Positions 1 through 12,000 of a DNA stretch of 64,000 nucleotides are shown here, in pieces. The notes beneath the pieces are model-generated. The model saw only the letters and a list, made by a program, of their open reading frames with translations. It searched no databases and had not been told where the DNA came from. Where the stretch lies: assembly GCA_030052745.1 (NCBI GenBank), contig JANBVO010000045.1:62001-126000 (forward strand), read 5' to 3'. The position numbers and the translations under genes are program-made. The stretch is from Pleurostoma richardsiae (taxonomy: Eukaryota > Ascomycota > Sordariomycetes > Calosphaeriales > Pleurostomataceae). The number at the start of each line of letters is the position of its first letter. Position 1 is the first letter of the stretch.

Positions 1-77
1 TCACGGCTCCGAAGCACACCAATCTGGAGCTTCCTATAGATTCTAATTTTGGTGATCTATGAAAGTTGAGTTTTTTT

Positions 78-1166
78 TTATTCAGCCCTGGAACATTCTT
101 GCCCTCCTCTGAAGACGTTTCCAAACCTCTGGTAGGTGATATCCAATGCGAGGAGGGAGGCATCAAGGGCCTCAATCATTTGTTGTAATTCGCCTTTCCA
201 GACGCCCTGTTGATCTTGATGCTTGAGTAGCTGTCGACAGTTGTCCTGCACCGTTTCATATGCGCCCATGAGGAAATGGACTTGGAGGTGGACAGCACGA
301 GCCACGACAATATCGCAGTGTCCCAGATCGGTGCAGAAGGCCCTGGTAACACCTTCGTTTAGCTTGTCCGTTACGGACATCAAATCAGCCCTACCGCACA
401 TGCGGTCCCGAGCCTGAGCCGGCATTCCAACTCGATCCGAGACATGACTGTGGTGTGAGTGAGGCTGCGGTTGATCGTTGTCCATACTCTCACTAGCCCG
501 CTTAAGGGAATGCTCCTTGTCGGGTTCCACAAAGGTCGATGTTGGCGACTCCGACAAATCAGAGGCGCGACTCAACAAACATCCCAGCTCCCGTAGGTTC
601 TTCTTGCACTTGATCTTCCGTAGGGTGTGACGGTTCTTGGGCCTAGGTGCAGGTATAGCTGCGTCGCCTTTATAGAAATCCCTTGTGTCTGGTAAGACTG
701 AAATGTATTCCTCTGCCAGCATGGAGGCCCTGTCGCCTACTTCGCTGAACGAAGTAGTTGACCCAACCTGAGAAGCTGAAACATGAGCAGTTTCGACGTT
801 CCAATCTGGCACCCTTGCCATGGCCGTATCTATGCGACTGACTAGTCTTCTTCCTGGCTGCTTCGTCTCTGGCTTCTGCACTCCACTTGCTCTCGTTAAT
901 TCGGTCCTCTCTTCTCTTTGATCACCTAAGAGCATCGTCTCTGGGACTTCAGATTGTGCGATTCCGCATGTGGTCTTACAGACAGACCCATCGTACCCGT
1001 GGTTTATGGATACGACCGCCTGCGATGGCGACGCTTGGGCGACGCTTTCGCGCTTGCTCGGTCTTATTTTTCTGAACCTTTCTTTTATTCGCCCCGGCGT
1101 CGGTGGATGGAGATCTCGTCGAAGGGAATCTGAGACAAGATCCCATTTGATATCTTGCGTTGACAT
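78..1166 (-). CDS. Hypothetical protein, 362 aa
   Basis: An uninterrupted reading frame with a genuine ATG (MSTQDIKWD) and no intron needed. I do not recognise the family. The first 250 residues look disordered and basic, rich in Ser, Arg and Pro, with a Lys/Arg-rich patch (KIKCKKNLRELG) near residue 190. The last 100 residues look helical (ADLMSVTDKLNEG... and QMIEALDASLLALDITYQRFG). No signal peptide or membrane segment is visible. Its upstream neighbour is the MFS transporter on the same strand, about 960 bases away. It could be a DNA- or chromatin-associated protein, but nothing in the sequence proves that. The length and clean start argue against a chance frame. Confidence 0.6.
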   Translation of the reverse strand: MSTQDIKWDLVSDSLRRDLHPPTPGRIKERFRKIRPSKRESVAQASPSQAVVSINHGYDGSVCKTTCGIAQSEVPETMLLGDQREERTELTRASGVQKPETKQPGRRLVSRIDTAMARVPDWNVETAHVSASQVGSTTSFSEVGDRASMLAEEYISVLPDTRDFYKGDAAIPAPRPKNRHTLRKIKCKKNLRELGCLLSRASDLSESPTSTFVEPDKEHSLKRASESMDNDQPQPHSHHSHVSDRVGMPAQARDRMCGRADLMSVTDKLNEGVTRAFCTDLGHCDIVVARAVHLQVHFLMGAYETVQDNCRQLLKHQDQQGVWKGELQQMIEALDASLLALDITYQRFGNVFRGGQECSRAE

Positions 1167-2126
1167 TGTTCCTCGTCGAAAGGCAATGAGTGTTGCTGCG
1201 TAAGGTGTGAGTGAGTAGGCTATGATGGATGATTCGCTGCCATTGCCCCAAGATCCTACAAATAGACAACCCTTCTTATACGTCGTGCTTGTAAGCTAAA
1301 CAGGCTCAGATGGGCCTACTGCTAAAGGAGGGTAGAACGAGTTGCGCTAGTCAAGTATAATTCCCCCCTGCCCAACCATGTGTGGTACTACATGCGGTCT
1401 TGCTTGCCCTGTGTAGACTGACTGAGGTTGCCAAGAAGTCGTAGGTTGCATACTTTTTTTACTGACCTAGGCCATTTTGCTAAGATCATTACAACCAGCA
1501 TTGACATAGACTCGATCATTATGCTGTAGAACCATGCATGAGAGGCCAGTTTATCAGGACTTCACGCCGTAAGCTCACTAGATTTGACGCCACGGACGCA
1601 AGTCATCGGCTAGTCCGAAGCAAGTCACAACAGCCGCAGGGATGCATATGCTCAATGCTCGACTGCCAGATCTGTTCGTACTGACACCTGGATAGAACAG
1701 GGTGTTGTAAAGTGCCGTGGCCTCTATTCACGACTCCATCAATGTGCAGGGTTAGTGTCTTAGCCCGTCCTCCCGCGTCTGTGCTACCTATCATGATCCA
1801 TCTACCGAGCCGGGCATGGTGGCTACCGGCAATGCGGCCCACCACTTCGGCCTTCGTTAGTTACATTTCCCCATGACGGCTCCGCAGACCTTGCCTTTGC
1901 CACAAATTCCCCCCGCCAGGAAAGCAGTCTGCATTCAGTCGCTAGATACACCACCATCTGGAGCGCCACCCCCCGAGACTAGATCCTTGCTCGTTACGTC
2001 AGTAGATAAGCTAGCTGCACGGAGGACTCCAACAACCTCCGGACTGTATCGGCTCCTCTGACCTTCGGGAGCCTCCGATATAGGGAAACTTGAGATCTTC
2101 ATTAGCGTGATGAGCCTAGCCCAACG
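1167..2126. other. Intergenic, no gene seen
   Basis: Only short overlapping frames with no conserved motif. It holds the promoter of the hypothetical gene on the left and the 3' flank of the MFS gene on the right. Confidence 0.6.
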
Positions 2127-3959
2127 CTAGACAGCGCCAAACTCCGTTGCAGTGGAGGTACCTTGAGGCAAGGGGTCTAGCTCTGTCTGTGCGTCAGCTG
2201 GGTCAGTCCAGCCTTCCCTTTCGTCCTTGACCACCCTCACAAACAGGGCGTCCAAGATGCACGCAACGAGGGCGATGCCGGCGCCGAAGGAGAGGGCGGC
2301 TCTAAACCCGAGAACCTGATCCACCCTCCGCTTATTCACCTCGGTCTCGACGGTGCCGGCAAAGCCGAGCCCGAGACTCGTACCGTACAAATTGAGAGTG
2401 CCAATCAGAGATGCAGCTATCCCCTGCTGATTCCGTCGAACGCTGTTGCACGCGATAATCTGGGCTGCGACGTAGACGAAGTCAGGGCAGAAGGCCATGA
2501 AGATAGTCGCCGGGAATACTTGCGCCCAGTAGGTTTGGTGCACTGGCATCGTAGCGAGAAGAACGTTTGCAACTAGTATTGTCGCCGACCCGATTGCAAG
2601 TATCCACTGCGCCGCCAGGCGTGGAATCAACCATGCGGCGACAACAGTGCCGACCGTGGCAAAGATGGCAAAAGGCGTCCACTCGAATGCGAACTGAAGA
2701 ATACTCTTTGACTGGAGGAGTTGCAGCCACGCCACCATATACCAGATGAAGATGCCGTTAGACATAAAGCTCAGAAGAGCGACCAGAACCAAGGCCACGA
2801 AGGATGGTGCCGTCCATATGTCGAGTGGCATGATAGGAGACTTGGTAAATCTCTTCTCCCAGGCAACGAACAGCAAGAATACGACGATAGAAACGACGAG
2901 GATGGCAATCACGAATGGGGTATCCCATCCGCTTGCAGGAGCTTGGCTGAGAGAGTGTTAGGTCTAACTCTGACAATTCCAACGCCGGCGAGTGACTTAC
3001 TTCCAGGCAACGTTGAAGAGGATCAGCCCACCAGCTCCCAGAGCGGCGCCAATCCAGTCAATTTTCCCACCTTTGTCGACAGGCTTGTCATTGGGGATGA
3101 GGCAGCCTAATACGCCAAAAACACATGCTCCAGCAATTGCCCTAGTCATGCATCAGCATCCAGGGAGTACGCGACGGTGGCAGGGCAGCGGACATGCTGA
3201 AGAAGATCCAGTTCCAATTCACAAACTCGATGAGGGCACCTGCCCAAATGGCGCCAATGTAGCCACCGATCGGGGCAGATGCGCCGAAGAAAGCCAGAGT
3301 GATGTTCCGCACCTTCCCTGGGGGTATGGTTGTGCTGATCAATGCTACAGCGTTAGGCATGATCAACGCCCCCCCAATGCCGGACAAGGCCCGCGCGACG
3401 TTGAAGCTTACGAAGCTGGTGCAGAACCCATTCACCAAAGACCAGATGACCAGCCAAATGGCACCAATTCCCAGAACGTTGCGGTGTCCATACACAGCTC
3501 CGAGTCGGCCACTCACAAGCACGAATGTTCCTTGCGTGAGGCTTTTAGAGAAGGGTCAAGTCAGCAAATCATCTCGGCACGAGTAGGGACAGAGACCAAC
3601 GGATATGAGGCAGCAGCCCAGTTGGCTTGCCCAGGGCCAACTGGAGCCCCCAATGCCTTGCTAATCTCGAGGCCAGCGGCGAGGCCGACCATGTTGGACA
3701 CCATCTGAGCGAGACCTGTGAGCAAGACTAACCACGCTGTTCAGGAGGATTTAGTGCCAACCTGCACCATGTTGCTAGACACAATCAAAACGATGATTGC
3801 CAACGTTCGACCTTTCCCGACCGGCCTTGACAGTTCCTGTCGGGATACATTTATTGAAGAAGAGCTTCCCAGCGTGTCTGCGAGGGCTGGGGGAGCTGGC
3901 GAGTGGCTTTGGCTCATGCTTCGCGATTGCTGCCCCGTGCCACCTGATCGGCCAGGCAT
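2127..3959 (-). CDS. MFS drug/proton antiporter, DHA2-like, 536 aa
   Basis: Membrane exporter with about 14 hydrophobic segments, of the DHA2 (aminotriazole/multidrug) type, presumably in the plasma membrane. Proposed exons: 3959-3762, 3704-3601, 3541-3194, 3141-3001 and 2946-2127; together they give 537 codons with every junction in frame. Landmarks are SGRLGAVYGHR (MFS motif A region, after TM2), NVARALSGIGGALIMPNA (TM4 region, motif B-like) and a long second half with TM segments beginning at FVIAILVVSIVVFLL. The start is the ATG at 3959, giving a Ser-rich N-terminus; a later start cannot be excluded. The C-terminus is short and hydrophilic. The exon 1 and exon 2 donors (GTTGGC, GTTGGT) are weak, so these two junctions are the least certain. 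Substrate unknown; no partner gene lies beside it. Confidence 0.82.
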
Positions 3960-5513
3960 ATCCAAACGCTGTGTTCAAGGCCTGGTGTGGAATCGTGAAT
4001 GAGCTACCCGGGTACACCGCTGTCACGCTCAGTCACCCCTCCCTTGATCTGATAATCAACGACGGATTGGACAAGGGTCACGTGAGCTCGGTCCCGGGCT
4101 CCCCGCCTGAGAGGTCCGTCATCCCCGTCGTCCTTCCTGACTATCCAATGATACTTCGAGGATCAGCCGATGGCCGTTTGTCTATCACGTGACCAGGTTT
4201 CCAGCGACGACGGCCCCCGCAATAACAAGGTCGCAGATTCATTCTTGGGAGGGAATCGGCTCCAACTCCATCCAGCCTCGGCCTTTCTGCTAACGAACTC
4301 GTTTGCCCTTGGTCTTCTTCTTTCTTTCCTAGAGAGGTCCAAGCCAGAGACCGAATTTGGTTCTCGAGGATTCATGTTTCACCGCTGGCAGCCCCCCCTC
4401 CTCTACCGGTATGTCTTTGGCGGAGGTCGGCCCGTAGGTATGATGAGCCCTCCAGGGCACGACGATCTTCGGATTAGTGAGCCATCACTTGTCGCCCCCT
4501 TCCGTTTAAGCAACTGAGGCATTTGTCGGGCTACATATCGTTTTTTTTCTTGGCTTCCGTCCCGTGTTGAGCATCATGAGTGCGCTTGATGAGGAAATCA
4601 GGCTGTATGATCGACCGGCGAACAACTGCTGCCACTTTCAGCTTGGCGGAAACCAATGACTAGGGCGAAAGATGGCGCTTTTCTACGTGCGCATCAATCC
4701 CCAGCCTTATCCACATAGACCAGGGATGCAAGCCACCGCGCTGCAATATCGCGGCTCCCCAATCGCTTAATCTATTAAGGCGATTGTTCCCTTCACCTCC
4801 CAAATCAACAGCCGCAACAGGCGGTCCTGTCCTCTCCCCAGTCATAAGCCTTGCTAATTTCCCGACAAAAGACAATCTTGGAGGGAGGAGGTGTATGCTG
4901 CACGTGACCACGTCTCCCAGCCTGCTACGGTCTGAGGTTATCTGTAACGATGATGGTAGATATATTGGAGTTTCCATGATACAGTGGCACTCGGGACTAA
5001 TTATTGGAATGCAGGGACGGCCACGCCCATCCGCGCTGCCTTCCCTGTTACAATTAGCACTCACTATTTCTTTGCGAAGAGCCACTCCCGTCGCAACTGT
5101 TGTGTTCTATGAAATTGGCAGTGGTGCGGTGAATAGAAATATGTAGGGCTATAGAGAGTGGCGCGAAGAAACACTGAGGCTGGCTCAATATCGATCCCGT
5201 GGACCACGGGGGTGCGTGGCCCTTAACTGCCCGATGGCCTCCGTTGGCGAGATCTCGTCAACTATACTAGTGGGTGGTTAGTGGGCGGATCGAATGGACG
5301 GTCTCGGTTATTATGTTTATCCGACCGGCTCCGTGGGTAAGGCACCTAAGGTAAGGTACCTACTGTACCGTAAGGTGCTCCGTGCTCTGTGGTGCCCCAC
5401 CATCTCGTAGCAGCGAATTTGACTCATCATTGCTTTGCTTTGAATGCTTGGATCACTTTTTTTTGACGGCGCTCTTCTTCGACCTCTAGCAGGCGCATTA
5501 CCATCATTCGTTC
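3960..5513. other. Intergenic between MFS and HisRS genes
   Basis: About 1.5 kb with many mutually overlapping short frames on both strands but no conserved motif. It must contain the promoters of the minus-strand MFS gene and the plus-strand histidyl-tRNA synthetase. Bases 5340-5390 are rich in GGTAAGG/CCTTAC-type short repeats. Confidence 0.6.
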
Positions 5514-7499
5514 ATGCGGACCCTTCGAGAATCTCGTATCCAGGCAAGCCGCATTCTCAACAATCGAACCTTCCGACTTGCAACCCCGAGTTTCCGCTCC
5601 TTTTGCGCCGACGACCGTATCTGCGCGCGCGCCGTGTGGCATCGCAGCTGCAGCCCAATCTCGAGTCGAACACCGTGCCGCAGACCCTTTTGCTCCTCCT
5701 CCTGCCCCTCCTCCCTGTCCGACGGACTCGATCGACACACAATGGCGGCGGAGAAAAGCGGCAAGGTGAGCTTCCAGCTCAAGACGCCAAAGGGCACTAG
5801 AGACTGTACGTCGCGGAGCTGGACATTTCCAATGCTTCCCCTTCCTGGCTGACATGTACAAACAGGGATGGGCGCCGACATGATCCTACGGTAACCGCGA
5901 CCTGGATTTCCGCAGACCTAGCTCGACCGCTTACTCACAGCTCACCTAGTGAACGGATCTTCGAGACGATAACGTCCGTTTTCAAGCGTCACGGCGGTAC
6001 CTCCCTTGACACGCCCGTCTTCGAGTTGAAGGAGATCCTGGCGGGCAAGTATGGTGAGGACTCAAAGCTCATCTACGACCTGGCCGACCAGGGTGGAGAA
6101 CTCTGCGCGCTCCGCTACGACCTGACCGTTCCGTTTGCGCGCTGGCTGGCTATGAACACCTCGATACAGCAAATCAAGAGGTATCAACTCGCCAAGGTTT
6201 ACCGGAGAGATCAGCCGGCAAGTCACAAAGTCCTCTCTGGGGCGCCTAGGATGACCGTTGACTAATGCAGCTTTAGGCAGTAGCCAAGGGCCGCATGCGG
6301 GAGTTCTTCCAGTGTGATTTTGACACGGCCGGCACTTATGATCCTATGGTTCCCGACGCCGAGATTCTCCGCATAATGTGAGTCGAACCGTGCGTCGTGC
6401 CGCAAACCAACGGCCGCCACCTGCAACTCGGGGCGATGCGCTAACTAGATGCAGAGTGGAGGTATTTGAGGCTCTTGGGCTGAGGAACGAAATTACGATC
6501 AAGCTCAATCACCGGAAAATCCTCGACGGTCTCTTCGCTGTTGCGGGTGTTCCAGCGGAGAAGATCCGCTCTATCAGCTCCGCCGTAGACAAGCTCGACA
6601 AGCTACCGTGGGCGGATGTCAAGAAAGAGATGGAAGAGAAGGGACTTTCACCAGAGGTTGCTGACAAGATTGGCGAGTATGTGATGCTTCACGGAGGCCG
6701 AGAACTCCTGGACACCCTCAAGTCAGACGCCCAACTGTTGGCCAATGACGATGTCGCCAAAGGTCTGGCAGATCTGGATCTCCTCTTTCGCTACACCGAT
6801 GCACTTGAGGTCACGGACAAGATCTCATTTGACCTCTCTCTGGCGAGAGGTCTTGATTACTACACAGGACTCATCTATGAGGTGGTAGCGCCTATCTCTG
6901 CCCCGCAGTCTCAGGGCAAGTCTAAGAAGAGGGGCAGCAATGACGATGATCTCTCAAACGATCCCTCCGTTGGTGTCGGTAGTCTTGCTGCAGGTGGACG
7001 CTACGACAACCTGGTCAACATGTTTGCGCCCAAGCGTGCCATGCCTTGCGTCGGCGTGTCCTTCGGCGTGGAGCGTGTGTTTACGCTGCTGAAGGCGAGA
7101 TTGGAGAAGGAGAAGGCGACCCTGCGGTCCAGTGAAGTTGATGTTTTCGTCATGGCCTTTGGCGGAAAGACGTTCAACGGTTTCCTGTTGGAGCGGATGG
7201 CGATTGCCAGCGAGCTATGGCGAGCTGGGATCAAGGCGGAATACCAGGCGAAAGTGAAGCCCAGGCTGCCGCAGCAGTTCAAGGCCGCCGAGGCTGGCGG
7301 CGTTCCCATCGCTGTGATCCTTGGTGAGGATGAGCTGGCAGCGGGCAAGGTCCGGTTGAAGGTGCTCGGGCTTCCCGATGGCCACCCCGATAAGGAAGGA
7401 TCTTTGATTCCGAAAGATGACCTCGTTTCGGAAGTCAAGAAGCTGTTAGCTGACAGCTCGGGGGATCTGGCGTCCGCAGCAAAAAAGCTGTCTATTTGA
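5514..7499 (+). CDS. HTS1: Histidyl-tRNA synthetase, dual-start (mitochondrial/cytosolic)
   Basis: Class II synthetase that charges tRNA-His. Proposed exons: 5514-5805, 5866-5890, 5950-6217, 6277-6377 and 6455-7499, giving 576 aa from the first ATG. Motif 1 region follows KTPKGTRDW; motif 2 is seen around KVYRRDQPA and [12 protein letters not shown]; the histidine-specific motifs [10 protein letters not shown] and AAGGRYDNL are present; the C-terminal anticodon-binding domain runs from about [13 protein letters not shown] to the end. The first ATG (5514) opens an Arg/Ser-rich, acid-poor leader ([18 protein letters not shown]) typical of mitochondrial targeting. Met77 (ATG at 5742) starts a 500-aa cytosolic form with the usual fungal N-terminus [12 protein letters not shown]. 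Yeast HTS1 uses the same two-start arrangement. Intron 3 appears to use a GC donor. A sulfotransferase-like gene is convergent, 171 bases away. Confidence 0.93.
6218..6276 (+). other. Candidate GC-AG intron in HisRS
   Basis: The splice between exons 3 and 4 must join RRDQP to AKGRMREFF. The GCAAGT donor at 6218 with the acceptor ending at 6276 gives RDQPAVAKG. The only GT alternative (donor at 6222, GTCACA, acceptor ending 6280) has the same length and gives RDQPAIAKG. GCAAGT is the consensus for GC-AG introns, so I prefer it. Confidence 0.5.
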
Positions 7500-7670
7500 C
7501 GGATATATATCTTGGGATCTAGTATCTCTGGCAGAAGGGGGCCATGAAAAGGCGGATCATAGATTTGTGGTAGCTGACGGAATAGATAGGCTCCTGTCGC
7601 AAGACTCGATAGTCGCGTGTTGCCCACATCAGGTACTCTGAGCTTCTGTCTGAATTCTAATATCCGAGCA

Positions 7671-8483
7671 TCACCCCCGTTTAGCTAACCATAGGCCCAG
7701 CCCCAGCGCACTCACTGTTGCAGTCGCGAAGCCCAAGCGCCGAAAGAAGCGCGCGAGCAGGATCTTGTACAGAAACTTCCTCTTGGCCAATAGCACTCTC
7801 CTCTCGTTCGCATGCGGGTACGGAATCGCGGGCACCTCCTTGCCGAGAAAGTCGCACAACGGCTCCCACCCGTCACTGTGCCTGAAGACGAGCATCCTCT
7901 CCGGCGCCACGTTCGCGTACACGTCGCGGAAGAACTTGTCGTACACGTCGCTGTGGGCTGCACGCATCTCCGCGATCGAGTCCCCACGAAAGAAGGCCCG
8001 AACTATGTCCCAGCGGACCTGCTCGCTGATGTCGCCTGCGACTGGGCTGACGACCACACGCACAAAAGTCCCCCACCAGGAGCCCAGCGTCTCGCGGAAG
8101 TAAATCTCGTCGGTGCTGTCCATCCACCGCTGCTTGTCCGTCTCGACGACAACGACCTTGGCGTCCGGGTAGGTGCGAGCAAGCTCGACAGTGAAGCACG
8201 CAAGGATCTCCGTCACTGCGTCGTAGTCCCCGTACGCGGAGTCCCACTGCTCCCGCGTCCAGGGTTGTTTGGGCTCTGCCCCGTATGACCTGGCGATGCG
8301 AGGGGAGTGCGCCATCAGCGCCTCCCTGAATTTGGCCCATTGTGAAGGTGGCTCAGTGTGCGAGTGATAGGTGCGGTAGCCGATCTCCGTCAGGGCTGTG
8401 GCGATAGAGAGCGTTCCGCTCCGGGGCAGCGCGGCAACAATCACCCCCTTGCTGAGGCGACTTGGCTGTATTCTATCTGTCAT
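7671..8483 (-). CDS. Sulfotransferase-like P-loop protein, 270 aa
   Basis: Fungal member of the P-loop sulfotransferase-like family. The N-terminal GVIVAALPRSGTLSIATAL is a beta strand, the phosphosulfate-type loop PRSGT and a helix. The body contains KVVVVETDKQRWMDSTDE, matching the strand that follows the substrate helix in this family, and the 3'-phosphate region (RMLVFRHSDGWEPLCDFLG) near residue 200. The C-terminus ends in a hydrophobic stretch (LGFATATVSALGLGLWLAKRG) that looks like a tail anchor, so the protein may sit on an internal membrane. The ATG at 8483 (MTDRIQPSRL) places the P-loop at the usual distance; an upstream ATG at 8549 is in frame but gives an atypical leader. Substrate unknown. 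Confidence 0.75.
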   Translation of the reverse strand: MTDRIQPSRLSKGVIVAALPRSGTLSIATALTEIGYRTYHSHTEPPSQWAKFREALMAHSPRIARSYGAEPKQPWTREQWDSAYGDYDAVTEILACFTVELARTYPDAKVVVVETDKQRWMDSTDEIYFRETLGSWWGTFVRVVVSPVAGDISEQVRWDIVRAFFRGDSIAEMRAAHSDVYDKFFRDVYANVAPERMLVFRHSDGWEPLCDFLGKEVPAIPYPHANERRVLLAKRKFLYKILLARFFRRLGFATATVSALGLGLWLAKRG

Positions 8484-8567
8484 GATGAAGGAAGGCGACC
8501 AGTCCGTCCGCTGTAAAAGGCAGTCAAGTCCTTGAACTCTCTTACACATTCTCAAAAGCCAGTGCAC

Positions 8568-9046
8568 CTCGGGGGCACGTTATTTATCTGCGGCATCGGG
8601 GAGCGCCATAAGCCCCGACAGCCTCTCGGTGCCGGAAGGCTCTGCTTATGTCGACATGTGGGTTTTAACTTCCTGGTGATGAAGTTCCATGTGTACCCCC
8701 TGGTCGTATGGCGGCCTAACACGCGTAAGACTGCGTCAGCCCTAGAACCTCTGTCATAGGAAGTGTATCAGCAGGAGCTATGAACCGCGAACAAAAGAGG
8801 CATCTCTTGATATCATAGTAATGACAATATCCGATTCTGGTAAAACAGGCCGCTTACAATAGCGAGATCCGATGGCTGAAATGTGCACGTAAGCTGATGC
8901 AGTGTCACCGTACCGATGAGAATATCCCATTGCTCAGACTGCTGCTAGTTTACTCGGAGGTCTGAGCTCATTTCCACGGCTGATCACACATGATTCATGA
9001 CTACCTGGATACATAATCATACAGTTCTGCGACCTACTCAAGATAC
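8568..9046. other. Intergenic, no gene seen
   Basis: Carries the promoter of the sulfotransferase-like gene and the 3' flank of the giant DUF3638 gene; nothing recognisable. Confidence 0.6.
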
Positions 9047-12000
9047 TCAGTTGGGTGTCTCGTCTTCTTCAACCCCACCGCACTCCCCGTCCCACTCAGA
9101 TGCTTCATCAGACACCCAGCCCTCAGCCGCATTGTCGCTCTCGAAGGCATTGCCTCGGGCGCCGCCAGTCGGCGCCACAACGCAGTTCTCGGCAGCTGTA
9201 ACCCGGTTCGCAAAGAAATGATGCTCCCGAGTGAGCGGCCTAGCGTGGCACAAGTACCCCATGGGGGTGTGCATGACGTCCTGTCCATGCCTGCGCACTG
9301 ACAACCAGTCCAGCATGAAACTAAATGGATGCTCCGTTAACAGCCCACGCTCATTGCTCATCGTTTTTCTGTCGAAATAATGACGAAGGTCGTCATACTC
9401 TTCGAAATTAAAGTAAAGGCGGCCGGCCAAGATGCCGAGCTCAATAGTGAGCCGTGTGGGAGGAGTGTGGCCTGTTGGCAAGCGAGGCAGCGCGTAGTAT
9501 GCCAGGTCGTTAAAGACAGCCATGTCTCTCGTAATCGGCGCGGAATATGTCACGAGGTGCGTCGCCGGCTTCGTTGCGCTTCGTAAGAGCGGGATAAGCA
9601 ACTCCGCTTCCTCAGTGATGATAACGAGGCCCAGTGCTTTGGCGGGGCAGTACAACATCCACTCGATTGGGCGCTGAGTGAGATTGAGCGGTTAGCTGGA
9701 TTTTGATTAAACTATGAGTGGATCCGCGTGGTACATACCAGGAAGTTGTCGTTCGGTGATTGAGCACTCGCGTCGATAGTCTTCATGAACTCGGCCGACA
9801 CAAAGAGCGTCGAACTGGTGCCACGGACACCGAACTTGGTGCCGGTGCGGGTTGTCTTGACCGCATCAAAGGCGTCTAGAAACCCAACCTTCCTAGTGAG
9901 TTCCCCAGTCTCTGCAAAGTGTCTTATCGCGTCATGAAGGCCCGGGAATTCTAGTGCGTCAAACGATGGCTGCTTCTGCACCTGTCGTACCTCCTCAACC
10001 TGAAACTCAACTTCCCGCTCTTGCTCAACTTCATCCAAGGCGGAGTAGCATGTGTCGGCCACGATCGTGGTACGCTCTTCACGCTTCTGCCAGAGGGCAT
10101 CTGCGATCAGCTTGAGCTGCCGCGAATAGCAAGGCTCCGCTGACTGAGATGGCCCGGTGCCGACGCCACTGTACATTTGCTCAAGCGTCTGGATGTCTTC
10201 GGTCCGTATCAAGCCCAAATACTTCTTGAGTTGATACCTATTCGACAGGAAGTTTGGGTATTCGTTAGAAGCGTGTTGGCGGCGAAGAAAGTCGGCGCCT
10301 TGGGCCAGATAGAGATGCTGAAGGTTTTGGTTGCCTAAGCATGTCTGCTCCAGAAGCCAGCGGACAACATGAGGGGACTCAATCATGCCCGGGCCGCCAA
10401 TTCCACAGAAACTGCGGATGCTCCTGTGGACCTCAAGAGGAGCGACGAAAACGACGGACTGGGTAGATCCGAGCTGGCGGAGTCTCATTGCGGCTATAAT
10501 CATCCGTCAGAAAAGGAGAGCAGGTTTCGACATAACAAGATGCTTACCTTGCACTGTGTGGTCCTTGGTTTGGCCAAGTCCTAGAGTAAGGGCGCCACGA
10601 ATTGAGCGCGGCAGTTTTAGATCAGTGCCGCGCGTGTGGGCCTCGTCGATGTACACCACACAATGGTCAAGGCTTTTGGCGAAGGGAGTTCTGACTAGCG
10701 GAGCTGATTTTGCCCGCTTATCCCTGAAAAGGACTTGCGGCTGGTGATCGGGTGCGAAGAAGACGGCAGCTCTGGCGCCGGTGTCGTGGGCCAACCAAGC
10801 GGCAGCCACGTCCTGATTCCTCATTTCCAGGATGTTCGCACCAGCGTCGATCAGGACGCGAATGCCCTCACTAGCGAGCAATTTCAGAAGATCATCCTCT
10901 GAGAACCGCCTCCCGCTATCATGCGCAGCCACCATGTATCTCCGATTCCGCTCCTGTAGGAGGTACGTGAGCACCTCAGCGTTGGTGTGGGCGAAGGTAG
11001 GGAGATCACCCTGCTGAATGGTTAAGGGTAGCAGCATCTTGTTGTCGTTCGTTCCGCTGAACCCGGTAGTTCTAGCTACCTGAGCATTCCCACTAGAGGC
11101 GTCAAAGAGAGGCACATCCCAGCCTGACAGTTGCAGCTTCACCGAGAACTGCTTTACGTGAGCGGGGAAGACAAAGTGGTTCATGAAATGATTCAACACA
11201 GTCCTATCAAAGCGCAGGTGTTCCCACATCTCGCCAAGCTGGTCGCCGTCGTCTACGTTGATCATGTTCCAGTGTCGGAGATGCTCGGGGAGTGTGTGGC
11301 ACGTGTATATCCATCGATCGTACTCAGCAGCCGGATCGTCCGACGTGAGAACGCGCTGCAGCCCGTCCATGAACTGAGACTTATTGAGGCCGGAGTAGTA
11401 GAATGCCAAACATGTGAGGATGATTGCGACGTCTGGGTGGCCCCATTCGGCTTGCTCCGAAGGAACCCCTTTCGCCTCATATGGAACAGCAATAGGATCC
11501 CGTGAGGGATGAAGTCCGTACTGGACGTTCCATCTCTTCTTCAAACAAACACTGAGAACTCCCCGAAGTAATAAGCCACGGGCGAGCAATAGTAGGTCCA
11601 CTGCCGCAGTCTCGTTCGCGAATGCACCGGCAGCCTTCTTGACGAGTTCGGGGTCTGCGCCGCTATCGGTGAGTGCAGCTTTAATGTTGCCCCTTGCTTC
11701 CTCGCTAGCTCCGTCTTCCACCCGAAACATAGGAGTGCGACCGTCGCAAATGTCCTGAGCGATTTCTTCTTCGAGACACCGCTCAATATCTGGTTGGAGA
11801 AGGTGAATGATTGGGTAGCCACCCGATCGAGGTATCACCTCGATGCTTTCCGGATATCGTAGGCTAAGACTGTGAATGCGGTCTTCGACAAGTGCCAGGA
11901 TCGACTGGACTCCATACCATCGGTGCGGATGCCCGTCGACAGAATTCTGCGAACCGCTTGGGTAGATCAACTGAGTTTTGACTGCCAGTGTGAAGTCTGA

